A stretch of 64,000 nt of DNA from Saturnia japonica (taxonomy: Eukaryota; Arthropoda; Insecta; Lepidoptera; Saturniidae): contig CM065325.1 in the NCBI GenBank assembly GCA_033032175.1, positions 3,562,930-3,626,929 of the forward strand. Reading direction: 5' to 3'. The position numbers and the translations under genes are program-made. Positions 1 to 13,900 of this stretch are shown here, piece after piece; position 1 is the stretch's first letter; every line of letters begins with the position of its first letter. The notes under the pieces were generated by a model, which worked only from the letters and a program-made list of their open reading frames with translations, was not told where the DNA came from and did not search any database.

Positions 1-3000
1 GACAACATGTGAAGCTGCTATTCGGCATCTGTTACTTAGAGAGTGTCTTTATTCTCCAACTGCTGATACTGAATCGAGAAAGCCTCAGAGTTACGATCTT
101 ATACGATTTCAATGTAAAGGTAAATTTGATATTTTTAAACCCCTATCTATGTAAATGCTTACCAGATCAAAACTTAGTCGAATCAAAAGAAAGAAATATA
201 AATTGAAAAATTCCAATATCCTTGGTTTTCTCAAAATGCATGAGGCCACCAATTTATTTTAGATATAATATTGATCGATCGTCTAATAAAGTGATCTATT
301 AATAAACGTAAATCATTTTGAATTTTTTTTATTCGTACCTGCTACATTACAGTTGCTTTTTTGTATTTAAATATAGAGTAGAATGTTTTATTTATTTAAA
401 ACCCAGTTATTACATTTTATAAACTGTATTGACGAAAATACTAATACTAGTACAATAATAAAGATAATATAACATAAAGAAGTAAGAACATATTTATAGT
501 TACAACGCGAGCAAGCCACCTGAGGAGTGAAGTTATTTTAAATACAAAAAGTGAAATAATCACAAAAATTGATTAAGGAATCTTAAATTAGTGATAATTG
601 TCAAAAATTAAAATTATTTAGATGATTATATTGACTCGATAAAGAAAATATACAAGATACATTTGTCTTTTTTTTCAATCCGTAAATAAACTGAGTATTT
701 TGGACTATGTGTGATTTTGGGAAGCGTATATGTGTAACGTAACTGTATATTATACCCAAAGTTACTTTAATAATGTTTTCTCACTAGAAGAAGACGACAA
801 CGCAAGCCAAAGAAGTTCTGCTGTTACCCGACCTAATGTGAGAGTAAATTTCAAGCAGACCTCAAAATATGTTCGGGTTGCAGGAGAAAAAAAATTGCTA
901 TACCCTACAACAGACATTGTGTAAGTTTGACATATTAATATGATTGTATTATAATTTCTGTTCGCATTTGCTTTTTCATACCTATCATCTACAATAATTA
1001 ACAATATTTTTTTTATTTTTATATTTAACAGCATAGCAAAGTAACGGTAAGTATCGCCTGATGGTATGCACAGCACAGTCCAATAACAGTCACAACAACC
1101 GAGAGATTAACAATCCATCGGCACTCGCTGCTATCATGCGTAAATAGTAACTGGATACGCACCGGTCCATTTCGAAACCCGATTCATGTAAGCGAATCAC
1201 TATTATGGGCTGTTCAGACCACTACCCCGCTATCGCTATTTCCCCTTTCATTACTCAGCAGGGTGTAACTGAATGAGATTGACTCATGTCTTAAAGCAGA
1301 AACATACATTAAACATGCCACCTAAACAACCGCGACGTGACGCGTCTTGAGTCACATCGAATTGTAGTAATATTTATAGTCAGAAACACATTAAAATCAT
1401 CTCTCGTCTCGGTCTGCTATCTCAGTTTATAGCAAAGTTCTATCCGTGTCGCTTCGCTTGTTTAAAGTATTGTTCCGCCTTAAAGATGTTAGTTACTTGA
1501 GCCTCCTTTAATCCAAAAACAAAATAATGGCATATTAATACTTGTCTACGCTGACACTTGAGGGTTTGAAAGAAAACCCTTATTTCAAATAGATATATAA
1601 TGTTACACTTTACATTCGATTATATTGAGATTGAAAATATGCCATGTGGCGCGGCGGTCCTTGGCCAACAAGTCCAGCTGTGCGGCGCCGGCCCAGATCT
1701 TTGTACAACGCGTCGCCAACCCCTCCAACCACATAGCATACCCCGCGTCAGGCGTTGACAATACTGTTACATTCGCAGATAATAAAATTATTTATTTAAC
1801 GCACACTGAAATACAATATACTAAGTACAGGATACACACACTATTCACAGATTGCACTGTACAAACACTTGTATAAATAACAATTGTACACTAAAACATT
1901 CGTCGGAGATCATACTTGGATCGGTTTCTGTTGTGGGTTCTTAAATATTTGGCTGGCTTTGATGTTCCAAATAATAGAACTCGATTATCCTTATTTTGTA
2001 CGACCAAATGGTTCATGAAATTATACCATAGTTATTGACTTCTCTGTTGGTCCGTTTCGAGAACATTCCTAATTTCTAACTAAGAAACTATAAAAATATC
2101 AAAAAATATGTAAGAACCCACATACAAGGCTATTGTATACGGGTCTTAACAAAAAAAAGTGTAATTAATTTCCTTAATTTGATTCCAGTTTGAAATGTAC
2201 ACCGTTCCAATTGGACGTGGAACTTACGTTGATAGAAAGAATGTCGGCAACTTTCTTTGGTGGATCGGGAACGCCTGCGAGCAGTCCATCGACAAATATC
2301 ACTCCACAGAATCAAGTGAACTTCTCACTACACTGTCCTAACCTCAACCTTATATTAAGGTAAGATATTGTTCGCATTTGTAAACGACGTTTCAAGTAGT
2401 ATGTTTCGCTATGTTATTCAAAGGCTTACATGATGGTAATGACTGTCGGTAGATCCTAATTTCTCAGCGAACAGCTCTCTGTATAATTAATTATGCTTTA
2501 TTTTATCAAATGCTTGCATTACAGGTAGTATGTTTTGCGATCTAGTGATTTTTGATGTATGGGATTAGTAAGCTTAGGGGCCATCCATAAATTACGTCAC
2601 ACGGTTAGGGGCGGTAGGGGGTCGACTAAGTATGACATTGTGTGACAAGGGGTGGGGAGGGGTCCCAAATTTTTGACATCACATTTTTTCAAAATATAAT
2701 ATTTTATATCTAAGTACATTAGAACTTCTTTAAGTCGAAAACCTCCCAAACTCGAAAGAATGTGTTCCTTCCATTCAAGCCCCAAAACCTCCGTTGCACT
2801 AAATCTCAACCCTCTAGTCAAAATAATCAGACAAAAAATTAAATTGGACTTCTGTATCTCGAACATAGCAATGTTTTATTTAACAACCTTTACAACTCAA
2901 TTATTTGAAACTTATTACCTTTATAGTTTGAACAAAAATAAGTTATGTTGGTTTTGGATTAAGTTTTTATCTTTCATTAAAGTGATTTTTTTATGTTTTG

Positions 3001-4973
3001 TTAATTTTTATATCTTTGTTTGATTTGATGTTGATTTTATTGAAAAATAATTTACATGAAAATTAAAATAATTTCCGAACACTGCTGTTTTAATTTCATA
3101 AATTTCTAATTATAAAATTGCAAAATATGTGACATCACACTAGGTAGGGGGGTCTCACAAATGTGACCAGCTGTGACAAGGACGGGGAGGAGTCAAAAAA
3201 TCATAAAATTCGTGTGACGTAATTTATGGATGGCCCCTTACGTGATGGTAATGACTGTCGATAGATCCTAATTTATAGGTGAACATGGCAAATTGCAATA
3301 ATTATAAATTTTTATTTTATTTAAATAAGTTATCAATTTCAAAATTGTGTGCTTCAGTAATTATTGTGCGCTTAAATAATTATTGTGTGAAAGAACCTTG
3401 TATGCTTTTATACGATGGTATATTGTGTTTTTGCAGATTCCCAATAGCAGACCTACGTCCTGGTGTAAATCGTGAAATGCGTCGAGTCAGACCGGATTAC
3501 TTGGTGTTTAAATTTGAGAATGCTACAATAAGTTCGCAACAGATGCCGAGCACTCGTCCGCTGCCAACAAAAATCAGCTTAAAGTCCACAGCACTGGATC
3601 TATTTTACCATGTGAATATCTTCTTATGTTTTACTTTATATTTATCTCGCTGCGCCCTACGATTTCACCCATGTTAAATTTATTATTCCGACTTACCTCC
3701 GCGCCTCGGCCAACCCACCTGTGTATCGTTTTCACTTCCTCTACTTTTTCGAATCCGAACGGTAGTTCCGGTGATTAGTTCATTCAAAACAAAAAATATC
3801 TTGAGTTTGTATCTTAGTATAGATGTCGATTAAACCATTTTTTTTTTGCCTAACTAAAATGTGCGCCATTCCTCGCATCGAATTGAAGAAATTTATGGAT
3901 ATACTTAAATAAAATGATTTGTCTATTAATGTGTTAATCAAAATATATATTCACATGTTTGTTTACAGGAAAATGACAGTTTAACAGCAACGCATGTTGC
4001 TCGTGCAACAATGGATGACAATCCGTCCGAAGGTGACATACTTAGTGGGCACGTGACAACTTCATTGCTGCCAATGTAAGACATATTAACTATTTATAAA
4101 CTGATTGGTAAAAGTAGGAAATGGAATTAGAGATCGTAAATGTAAACAAAGAAATGTGACTGTCAATAAACTGTTCAGGGGTATTCAACATTTTTATGAA
4201 CAGTTTAATTACTAACTTAATTCCAATTTTTATAATTTTTTGAGACCGTTGTATATAATTAGCTTTATATTTTATGTCTATGAATCAGTTAGAATTATTT
4301 CAGTTTTTAAGCTGATTTTATATAATAAATTGAATTATATGGGGAGCACTGTATTAAAAAAACGTTACTACAAAGTTAAGTCGTCCCTTTTGCTGATAAC
4401 AATCATACTCATCAAGCTATATTTTAACGAATTTTCTCTTAACCAAACAAACTACATCTTTTATCAGAAAGTTATATTTTTTCAGGATCTCACTTACGTT
4501 GAAACCCCGTAATAACAATAAAGGTCCTTTCGACTCGTTAACCGATGAAACGTGTTTCGAGCCCGCTGTGCACAATCCTATGACTACTTCGATGTACATA
4601 ATGAAAAACCTGCAGAGTAATCAACCGAGCCCGTTCAGTGGCAAGAAAATGGCGCATCAAAGTGTAACGAAACACGAAAACGGTTCAAGCCAGGGTAAGT
4701 GGTAATTTAAAAAATTAAGACAATAATAATTATTATTCATAAAAAATGCTTAACTACTTAATGAAACGTTAAAGATAAGAACATCATTAATCCAGTTTAT
4801 TAATTGTGCAAAACAAAGCTATTTAAATAAATAATAATTATTCCGTTAGGTCATGAAGAAGAACTTATAATACCAGGAAATGATGAGGAAATGGCAGAAT
4901 TTACCAGCAGCTCAGTGGAACTTTCCTCTATACACCTCGAATTTAATCTTCCTGTACTTAGCTTACAACTTGA
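1..4973 (+). CDS. Atg2: ATG2 exons 1-7 (N-terminal half of the rod)
   Basis: Seven exons. Exon 1 (1-119, read from base 2) begins TTCEAAIRHLLRECLYSP and ends in phase 1. Exon 3 carries KCTPFQLDVELTLIERM and exon 4 continues with FPIADLRPGVNREM and RPDYLVFKFENA, both typical of the ATG2 N-terminal half. Exons 5 and 6 are Ser/Asn-rich and probably form a loop. Exon 7 ends LEFNLPVLSLQLE and joins exon 8 inside a conserved beta-strand run. Exon 2 (725-920) keeps the frame, but its acceptor has no good pyrimidine tract, so its start could move. Confidence 0.85.
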
Positions 4974-7900
4974 GTAAGTTTAAAAATATAGATTTATTAA
5001 TACATACAATTATGTTGTAAACATTAGAGTTTCATATATGTAGTTAAAAATTTCATATATGAAAAAAAAAATGAGCCGTCAAAGTTATTGAAGTCTGGTT
5101 CCCAACTCTCCTTTCCACATCAGAATCACACGCGTTATGCTTAGAAGGCACAGTTTTACGGTGACCTCTATTTCGACACAAACCAAAAAGTTGTCTCTGT
5201 CTATCTTTATCGTACTGTGAAATTATGGAACCATTTCCCGGCCATGTGTTCCTTTCAAGTGCTCCAGGTTCATCAAGCGTAACGTGAAGGCATATTTATG
5301 CCATGCAATGACTGCTACTACCGTTGATGATTTTCATGATTTCTCAATGATCACCGTTGTTTTTGGATTGTACTGTGCTTAATATCAGGGACAAAGCCTC
5401 AATCTGTCAAACCAATTTATTAAAAAAATAATAATTAATAAACCTACTACGTACGTAGACGAGACAAACATCTTAGCATTCCATGGATTCACCGTGCGGG
5501 TGCCGGGTCCATCGTGTGGCAGACAGAGAGAACACGAGCAGCCCCCGGGACTTACAACCCAGGTGTAGGTTTAAGGGGCCCCTTATGATGCACATTAGCG
5601 TTCACCTTGACTGCCCGCGATACCCTCCCTGCCAAGCCAGATTTGGTAAGAGCTTGTTAATGCTGCTTTAGATACCAGTTCTAAAATAGAACTCACTGCA
5701 GTTCTCGACAGACCGAGGTCTTTTAGCAACTTATAGAGAGATTTCCCTGGAATACCTCTCGCTCCCACGTCCACCGCATATAAGTTAACCGCATAGCCGG
5801 TTTTGGTTAGCTCATTACATAGATCGTAATACAGTGTAAACTCTTTAAAACGAAACTCAAGGAACTGAGCATTTTTTGTCGTTATAGAGAGCTATCGATA
5901 TATGGAGTGAACAAAAAAACAACCAAATTAACAAGAATTTTTAATATGTATGTCTTAGATAATAAATGCTTATAAATTATTGTTTACACATATAGTCTGA
6001 TAACTTTGTCTGACGTTTCTTGCTATGCCAGTACTTGTTTTGTATTATTTTATGTATTCTATTCATATCTAGATATGTGGTGGAATCGTCTTGATTAAAC
6101 AACAAAAAAAATTCTACCAACTTAGCGGCATCTAGGGCTTGTTGAATTGTTGATGGTGATTCGGCTTTGTCCACTTGATCATCTTCTTCATCTTGATTAT
6201 CGGGTGTTTCCTGACTTTTTGACACTAAATCAACAATTTGTTCATCTGTAAGTGTACCAGTTGTGGCTACATCTATATTTTCGTACGATTGTAGATCTTC
6301 GTTAAAATTGTTTGGTATGTTGAACTGGCTTATCCATTCACTCAGTGGTAGATTGTCTTCACTGTCAAATTGGTTCTTTTCTTGGCTACTACATAATCGA
6401 GCATGTTGAAAAGAATGTTGGATAGTGGCTGCTGTTACCTCTTGCCAGGCTTTTGATAAGAAGTTTACTGCTTGTAGCATGTTGATCGAGACCTTGCCGT
6501 CAGTTTCCATCATATCCATCAACATTTTCCGTCTATAGTGGCCCTTTAGGCTTTTAATTACACTCTGATCCATTGGTTGTAAAATACTGGTTGTATTAGC
6601 TGGGAAAAATGCTAACTCTATGTTTCGAAGATTAGATATGATTGGGTGAGCAGGACAATTGTCTACTAGACTAATCGCTTTCCGTTTACTGGCCATGTTA
6701 ACAGTTTCAAAGTAGGTTTACGACTGATAATACGATAGGTACCCAGTATGCTTGGTCGAAGACCATCACTTTCGAGAAAACAATGCGTCATATTGCACGT
6801 GTTCAAGGCAATTAAGGATAACAAAAGCTAGACCGACCTTGGATGTTTCGGACCTTCAAAGTCTTTTGTTACCTGATAACATAACATAAACAATAATACC
6901 GATAATAAATATTTACTGTCTAAAAATATGAACACATTTCTTCGTAATAGAGAATGGCGTATCGCTATAAAGAGTGTTTCAATATGTGGGTTTTAACGCA
7001 AACCAACCAAGTTGGGCTCACTTCAACGTTATAGGGAGTTTATCGTTATAAAGGGTAACGTTATAAAGAGTTTACACTGTATTTATTAATTTTTATTGCG
7101 TGGTCTTTAGGTATAAACCGTAAAATTCATGCGTAAAAATCCAAATTGTGATAGCTAATTGGGTTAAAACTGCAAGAATTGCAAAAGTCGCAGGATCCAA
7201 TGTCCTTAGAATTAACAAAAATAAATTTTAAACCGAAGACTATATGGCGTTAAAAATAAATTTGCTGATAACATTAAAAACATCAGACATTTAAGACCTT
7301 GTTTAGCTAAATATGTGATATTAGTAATTGAGTCAATCAACTATTATAGTTCACCCACACTTTGCTGTCCCTGGCAAATATGATTATAAATATGTACTAC
7401 TTTAAATTGATAATATTCATACACAACGGTAAACTTATTTGCGTTCTCGAAAATCTTGTTTCTATGAAATTTCATGGTAACTCACGATACAAAATATACA
7501 TTCCTTACAAAATATTCCTATAAACAACATTAACTCGTGATTTTGATTATTTATTTCTTTCATTTATAAATTAACTTTTACTTGACACTGAAAATTTATT
7601 TGTATTCTAGATTACAATACGTTATGATATAGTTCACCGTGTATAATACGAAATATCGATAAGGTACTTTTACACAAAATATTCTGTCCCTTGCAAAATG
7701 CGTATACTGAGTTTTCTCATCATTATTATCTTCCATGCTATTTGCGTTCACTGGTATGGCCGCGACAGTGTCCTTTTATATAGTCTTTGATCAGAATAAA
7801 CGAAAACGAGAATTTATTTTTTCGAATAATAAGTTATCTCACCTCCCCTAAGTGTGGGTATATTAGTTGATTAACCTAATTAGCGTATAGATGACGCTTA

Positions 7901-10900
7901 AAACGAATCTGACCGTTACAACGTCATTTGTATAATCGAGATTTTAGCCTCAACCGCACCATTTGATATTGTTTCACACCAAAAGTATTGCACTTGGAGA
8001 GCAATTTTTACTTGATAAGAATAAATGTTCCAGGTCGAAACAGTTATACGAAATTATATACAACCGCATAAATTCTGATCTATTGCTATGGGAACCTCAG
8101 ATCAATGACCAGTACGAAATCAGTCCGCTTGCATGTGGAATCAATAACCCAGCTTTTGGAATTTGCAAAGGCACAGGATATGGTAATTATTATCTTAATT
8201 AAAGATTTATAATGTTACAACCGTGGGTATTAAAAATGCCGATGATTGACGTGAATATGATTTATTTATTACACTGTGGTTTCGCTTCCTTTTATCGCTC
8301 GTTGTTATCGCTTCATAATTCAAAACGGAACTGGCTCGGCGCCGCGCCTGAGTAGCTTAAATACCTATACTAAACGATCGCAGAAAAATCGGGAATCGTC
8401 ACTAACTTTCTTGACGTTTAGTTTCTATGCCTACTCGATGACGTAATCGAGGCGATAAGCCCTATATACATGCGTGTGTAAACTGCGATGTTTACACAAA
8501 CATGCGCCGCGATTGTTTACGACGCGAACATTATTTACAAGTCCTGAGAAGTTTGTAGTTGCTTCGAGATATTTCGGGAACAGGATTTTCTCTATCTTTT
8601 TAATCGTGTTGTATCAGGTCGTAACAATATTTTATTATATTACTAGCTGGAGTCTGCGAGTTCATTGACTTGGAAGTACTTTTATTGTTACTCTGGAACG
8701 ACCTGCTTTTTTTATATAAATTATGTCTTTTACTTATTTTTTAGTTACCACTGCTAAATTTCATCAAAGATATCTTGTTCAATACAAAGTAGTACCCTGA
8801 TTTAGCCGTGGATCTAGAATGGGCGAACCAGGGTGCCTAGCCGAGTGGTAATAAAAGTGGTTCCAAATTCATGTTGGAAAAAAAAAACTTACTAGCATCT
8901 AAGATGTGTCGTACTATCGATGATTTTGAACACCTGCGGTGTGATGTCTAGGCTAGGGGAATTCCTGTCAAATCTAGATACCTCAAATGTTCAGAAGAAC
9001 TGGTCAATTTTAAGTTTTTGTCACTGTTTGGAAAAATCGTAAATTACTAATACTACTGAGTTGAGGATTCAGACATTTTGCAAATTTTGTTAGTAGTTTT
9101 ATTACGTAAGCATCCGATGACACTGGATTTATTTATAATTCTACCAGTAACTTGTTGAAAACTGTGTAAAAATTTAATAAAGAAATCGGTAACCTGTGTT
9201 AGTATAATAACATAAAAGTGTGTTGTATTATCTTTATTACAAACTAGCTTTTGCCCGCGAATTCGTTTCCATTTTATTCAAAGTGAAGTAACTCGCACGG
9301 CATCTATCGTAAAATGGTTGTAGTAACACAGAAATATTCATGGGCGTCCGCCTATAACAAATCACGAAAGTTTCATCACAATCAGATAAATGTTATAAGA
9401 ATGCATAGTAGACAAAGAAATTATGATTAATATTTATTATTAATATCCACACATTTCCAGATTCGGACTCTGATAGTACGTCTTCTGATGAGGAAAATCT
9501 ATACTATTCAACATATGACAACAAATTGAGGAAAGGCTTGAACGCTAACAAAATTCTACAAGAAAAAAAGGATACTCATAATTTCTGTCTCACTTTTAAA
9601 GTTGGCAAAGGGTTGTTGAGCGTCTATGCACCAGTTAGGGTAAGTCTAGATTGTTTGTATTATTCTCTGAAAATATTGCATTTAATTATAAATAACTAGT
9701 TGTACCCCACGGTTTCACCCGTGTTATTTTTATACGACAAACATCGCCAATGCACCCGTGTAGGCATTTTTTTATACTTTGTGTAAAACTATCGAAATTT
9801 TTATGAAGAATAAATTATTTTTCAAATTATTATATAGCCTACGTTACTCGCTGGTACTGTAGCTATTGATTGGTGAAAGAATTTTTAAAATCGGTCCAGT
9901 AGTTTTTGTGTTTATCAATAACAAACAAAATGACAAACAAAAATCTAATCTTTCCTCTTTATAATATTGGTATAGATTGAAGAAGGTAATATTCGCTCAG
10001 ATCTGAAATTGATTTGGTTATTTCCTCATAATTTTATTTTTGTTTACAAATAGCTTTAGAATGGATGGGTCACTAAACATCAAGAAGACTGCATGTTTGC
10101 CACCTCATGTCATAATAAACCTTCCATGCCGATATCGGCATGGTGACTTTTTCTGCGAATTAAATAGTTCAGAAGTGGGTGCAGTGTTTACGTTGTTGTA
10201 TAGGTAAATCAGCTTGGAGACGTTTTTGCTTTTGTAGTAGTGTAATACACACAGTTAGTAAAACCAGTTTGCCTCGCTCTCCTGACTACAAACGTACACT
10301 ATACACTACCTATATGTATATAACATACACTACTACAAACAGAAAAACGACTTCAAACTGATTTGGCTTTTGATTATGTTTGCAGAGGGCGGTTTATTTT
10401 TAAGTAATATCGTTTGTTTCGCCTTCGCTTTATATACCTCGCAATTCAAATCAGTTCTCTGCTAAACTGTCTCATAGAGACGGCTTAATATTACATTGTT
10501 TCATTTGTCTTTTCTGAATATCGTTATAACCGAAGAACTAACCACTGCGTTTTTGCTTTGAAATAGGTTTCCATTCCATGCACAATTGCCAGGCGTAGAA
10601 TTTTGGTTTCTCTGAGACTTTTCGACCAGTGTATTCTCATAGTGTTCATAGGATTTTAAATAAAATCTATGGCCGATTCGTATGTGGTGACGGTATAAAT
10701 ACCACGATGCATTTCATTGAAATAAATCGAGTAATTTTAACCCACTTGAAAAAAAAGAGGAGCTTCTTAGTTCGATTGTATTTTATTTATGGATGTTCAG
10801 CCATGACTTTTGTTTATTAACCGATATAGATAATTCTTTTTTCGTTGGAAAGGGGATACATATCTCAAGGGTGGTCCCGTTTTAATTTCATTGGAATTGA

Positions 10901-13900
10901 ACCTTCGACTTCGAAGGTGGTACACCAGGGAACTACAAAAAACATTGAAGTTGGTTTTCTTCTTTTGTTAAAAATTTCCTTCTTTATACTAGCTCGACAC
11001 AATTACTGTATGTGAGCATTTTCATTAAAATGGTACAAACCTGATTTTAGCCTGCTCTCAAATTCAAATTTTTTTATTGGAATTATATTTTTATGTACAG
11101 TTTGTAAAGTCTGTAATAATGAAATAAATAGACTAATTTACAAAAAAAAATTATGATAATCAAAATAAAAATATGTAGTATGAAAATTATTAGAATAATT
11201 ATGGAACAGAACCTATAACTTTGGGCTGGCCCTAGACAATATTCAGTAATTTAAATAAACTTTTCGCGATTATTCTGTTGGGTCCTCCCGACACATTGAG
11301 TTTTTATTTGAAATGCAAGTGTAGTTTTTCATCTTAATTAATTTATATTATGAATAATAATACCTTTTAACGATTTTGAAATTGAATTAATAGTTTTTCT
11401 CCTACTTTCGTAATTTCCCGACATGTCGAGTTTGTTACAGCATTTTTGAACATAATATTTACCAATTTGCCTTTTATATATCTCAAAATGGCAACATTAA
11501 GCGGAAATCTGGACGTCATTTAAAAAAAGTAATCTACATTTTGGTTACAAAGTGATTGGCGAGCAGACGTGTGTTCGGACTCAACTTAAGTAGCAATTTA
11601 TATTCAGTTATGTTACTAAAAATTTCATACTTATACTTTAAATTTCATTGTTCGATAACGTTTGATTTATGTTTTGGCTTTAAAAGACTAGTTTGGCGCA
11701 AAATTATCATTAAACCAAGAAATTGAATTGCTGTTAAAATTATTTTAATCCAAGAAGTTAAAATGTATTGTGCTTTGATTTATTGACGTTATAAATGTAG
11801 CAGATTATGAGCCGGTAGCGCAGTGGAAGTTATTTGTAGTAATAAATAAAACCAGCATAGCGCAGTAAATATTTGTAGTAAAAATATATAAGCTAGCAAA
11901 GATCTTTAAACAACAAAAGACAACTGTATGACACATACCAAAGGTAAAAGATGTACATACAAATTTATTATCAAACAGTATCACTAAACACGCTCCTAAT
12001 GTACCTTCCAAAACATAGTTAACTTCTACTATCACTTAGCCCAAACACCAAGGTTATAAAAACATAACTCATTAAAATTTAAGAACTAATTAACGCCTAA
12101 ACCTTCCATACAAAAATAATGCTTTGGTTGGGCAGTGGTTTTCGTTTAATATATCACCAAGCATCAGTTCTGTTGGAATATATTTTCACCACAATATCCT
12201 CTTACTTTTAAGTATCTCTCAATTATGATACTTTTACTAATGTGCTTACTGCGTGAATGGAATACGGGATCTTTCGATAACGCTCTTCTCCCTGATAATT
12301 ACCTGCAATTGTACCCTGCTCATCGTCGATAACCCGATATCAGTTAACAAACTCCTTAAGTAGATAGCCTCTTTCATAGCTACATAAACTTAAATATTCT
12401 TGCCTCACATAGTAGAAGTCGCGACAGACCTCTGTTTAAGAAAATCAAAGATATTGCTGCACCAGCTAATGTTAAAAACGCAACCTGAATAACTACGTCT
12501 ATCTATAATACAATTCCCCAAATTGCAATCAGAAGATCCCTTAATAGACTTACCGTTTTCTTATAAACAAGACCATAATCACGCATCCTTGTTAAAATAA
12601 CGCTGGATTACATGAAGCTTCCAACACTGTTTATCTGCTTTATCGAAAACTGACCATTTTCGCAACTGCATTTGCACATTCTCAGTACCTACGGATAAAT
12701 ATATCAAACATCCTATTAACTCCCTAAACGGAAAAATGAAACCACTATCAGTATCAATATTCTGTAGTTTTAAATTAACCTCCATTGGTGTGGCATTTGT
12801 ATCCTTACAATCTTGGAGTCCAAAACGTTGTACTATTTTATTTATGTATTGAGATTGTGTCAACTTTATGACGTTGTCACTTCTATCAATATCTATTCCC
12901 AATATAAACTTTGCAATTCCGTAGTCTTTCAATTCGAACTCTTTTCCTAATTCCTTTTTAAAATCCAGAATACAATCTTTTTTCTGACTTGCAATCAAAA
13001 TATCGTCCGTATATACACAGACAAAGAGTTTTGATCCGCAGTCGTCAACCTCTTTAAAATACAAACACGGCTCATTTAATGACTGCTTAAAGTTCATATT
13101 CTTCAATTTTTCGTCAAGTCTTATGTTCCACTGGCGTCCAGATTGCTTTAAGCCATACAAAGACTTGCGTAAACGGCAAACATTGCCACCCGCTCGTATG
13201 TCCGCTAACATTTGCTGCGCCTGTTTCTTGACTAAAAAATCTTCCGTTTGTAACAATTTAACGAGACTGTCTTTTAAGAACTCCGGTATTTTTATGTACA
13301 CCTCTTCGTCTAGATATCCATTCAGATAGGCTGTGTTGATATCTATCTGATGTATTTCCATATCTAACTCAACAGCTAAAGCGGATAACAATCTGACAGT
13401 ATCAAGCCTCATCACTGGCGCAAAAGTATCACGATAATCAATACCGTATCGCTGACTGTAACCTTTGTCAACCAATCTGGCTTTTTTCTTTTCAGATTTG
13501 TCCACATTTATCTTTGTGGTTAGAACGAATCGACATCCTACTACATCACGATTTGAGGGCTTCTTGACAATTTCCCACGTCCGGTTTTTAACGAGACTTC
13601 TTATCTCTGAAGTAATCGCTTCTTTCCAAAGCTTTTCTTCACTACTCGATAACGCCTCTTTTAACGAAATTTCCATTGCATTGCCCACGAAATCTTCACA
13701 ATCAGTAAATTCATCTAAACTTACAGCTGTTTCTTCATTGTTGGCATTATTTCCACCTACTTCACTCCACTCATCTTCGTCTTGCTCTCGTTCCCTTCTC
13801 GTTGCACTGACAGTTCGGTACACCTTCTTCGGCCTACCTACTTGGCCTCTTTGAATTCTAGGTCTACCTGGGCCTCTTCGAACTTCTTCTTCTCGTATTT

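Noticed and set aside
13123..13854. Plus-strand frames of 68 and 129 codons
   Set aside because: Antisense shadows of the Copia reverse-transcriptase gene.
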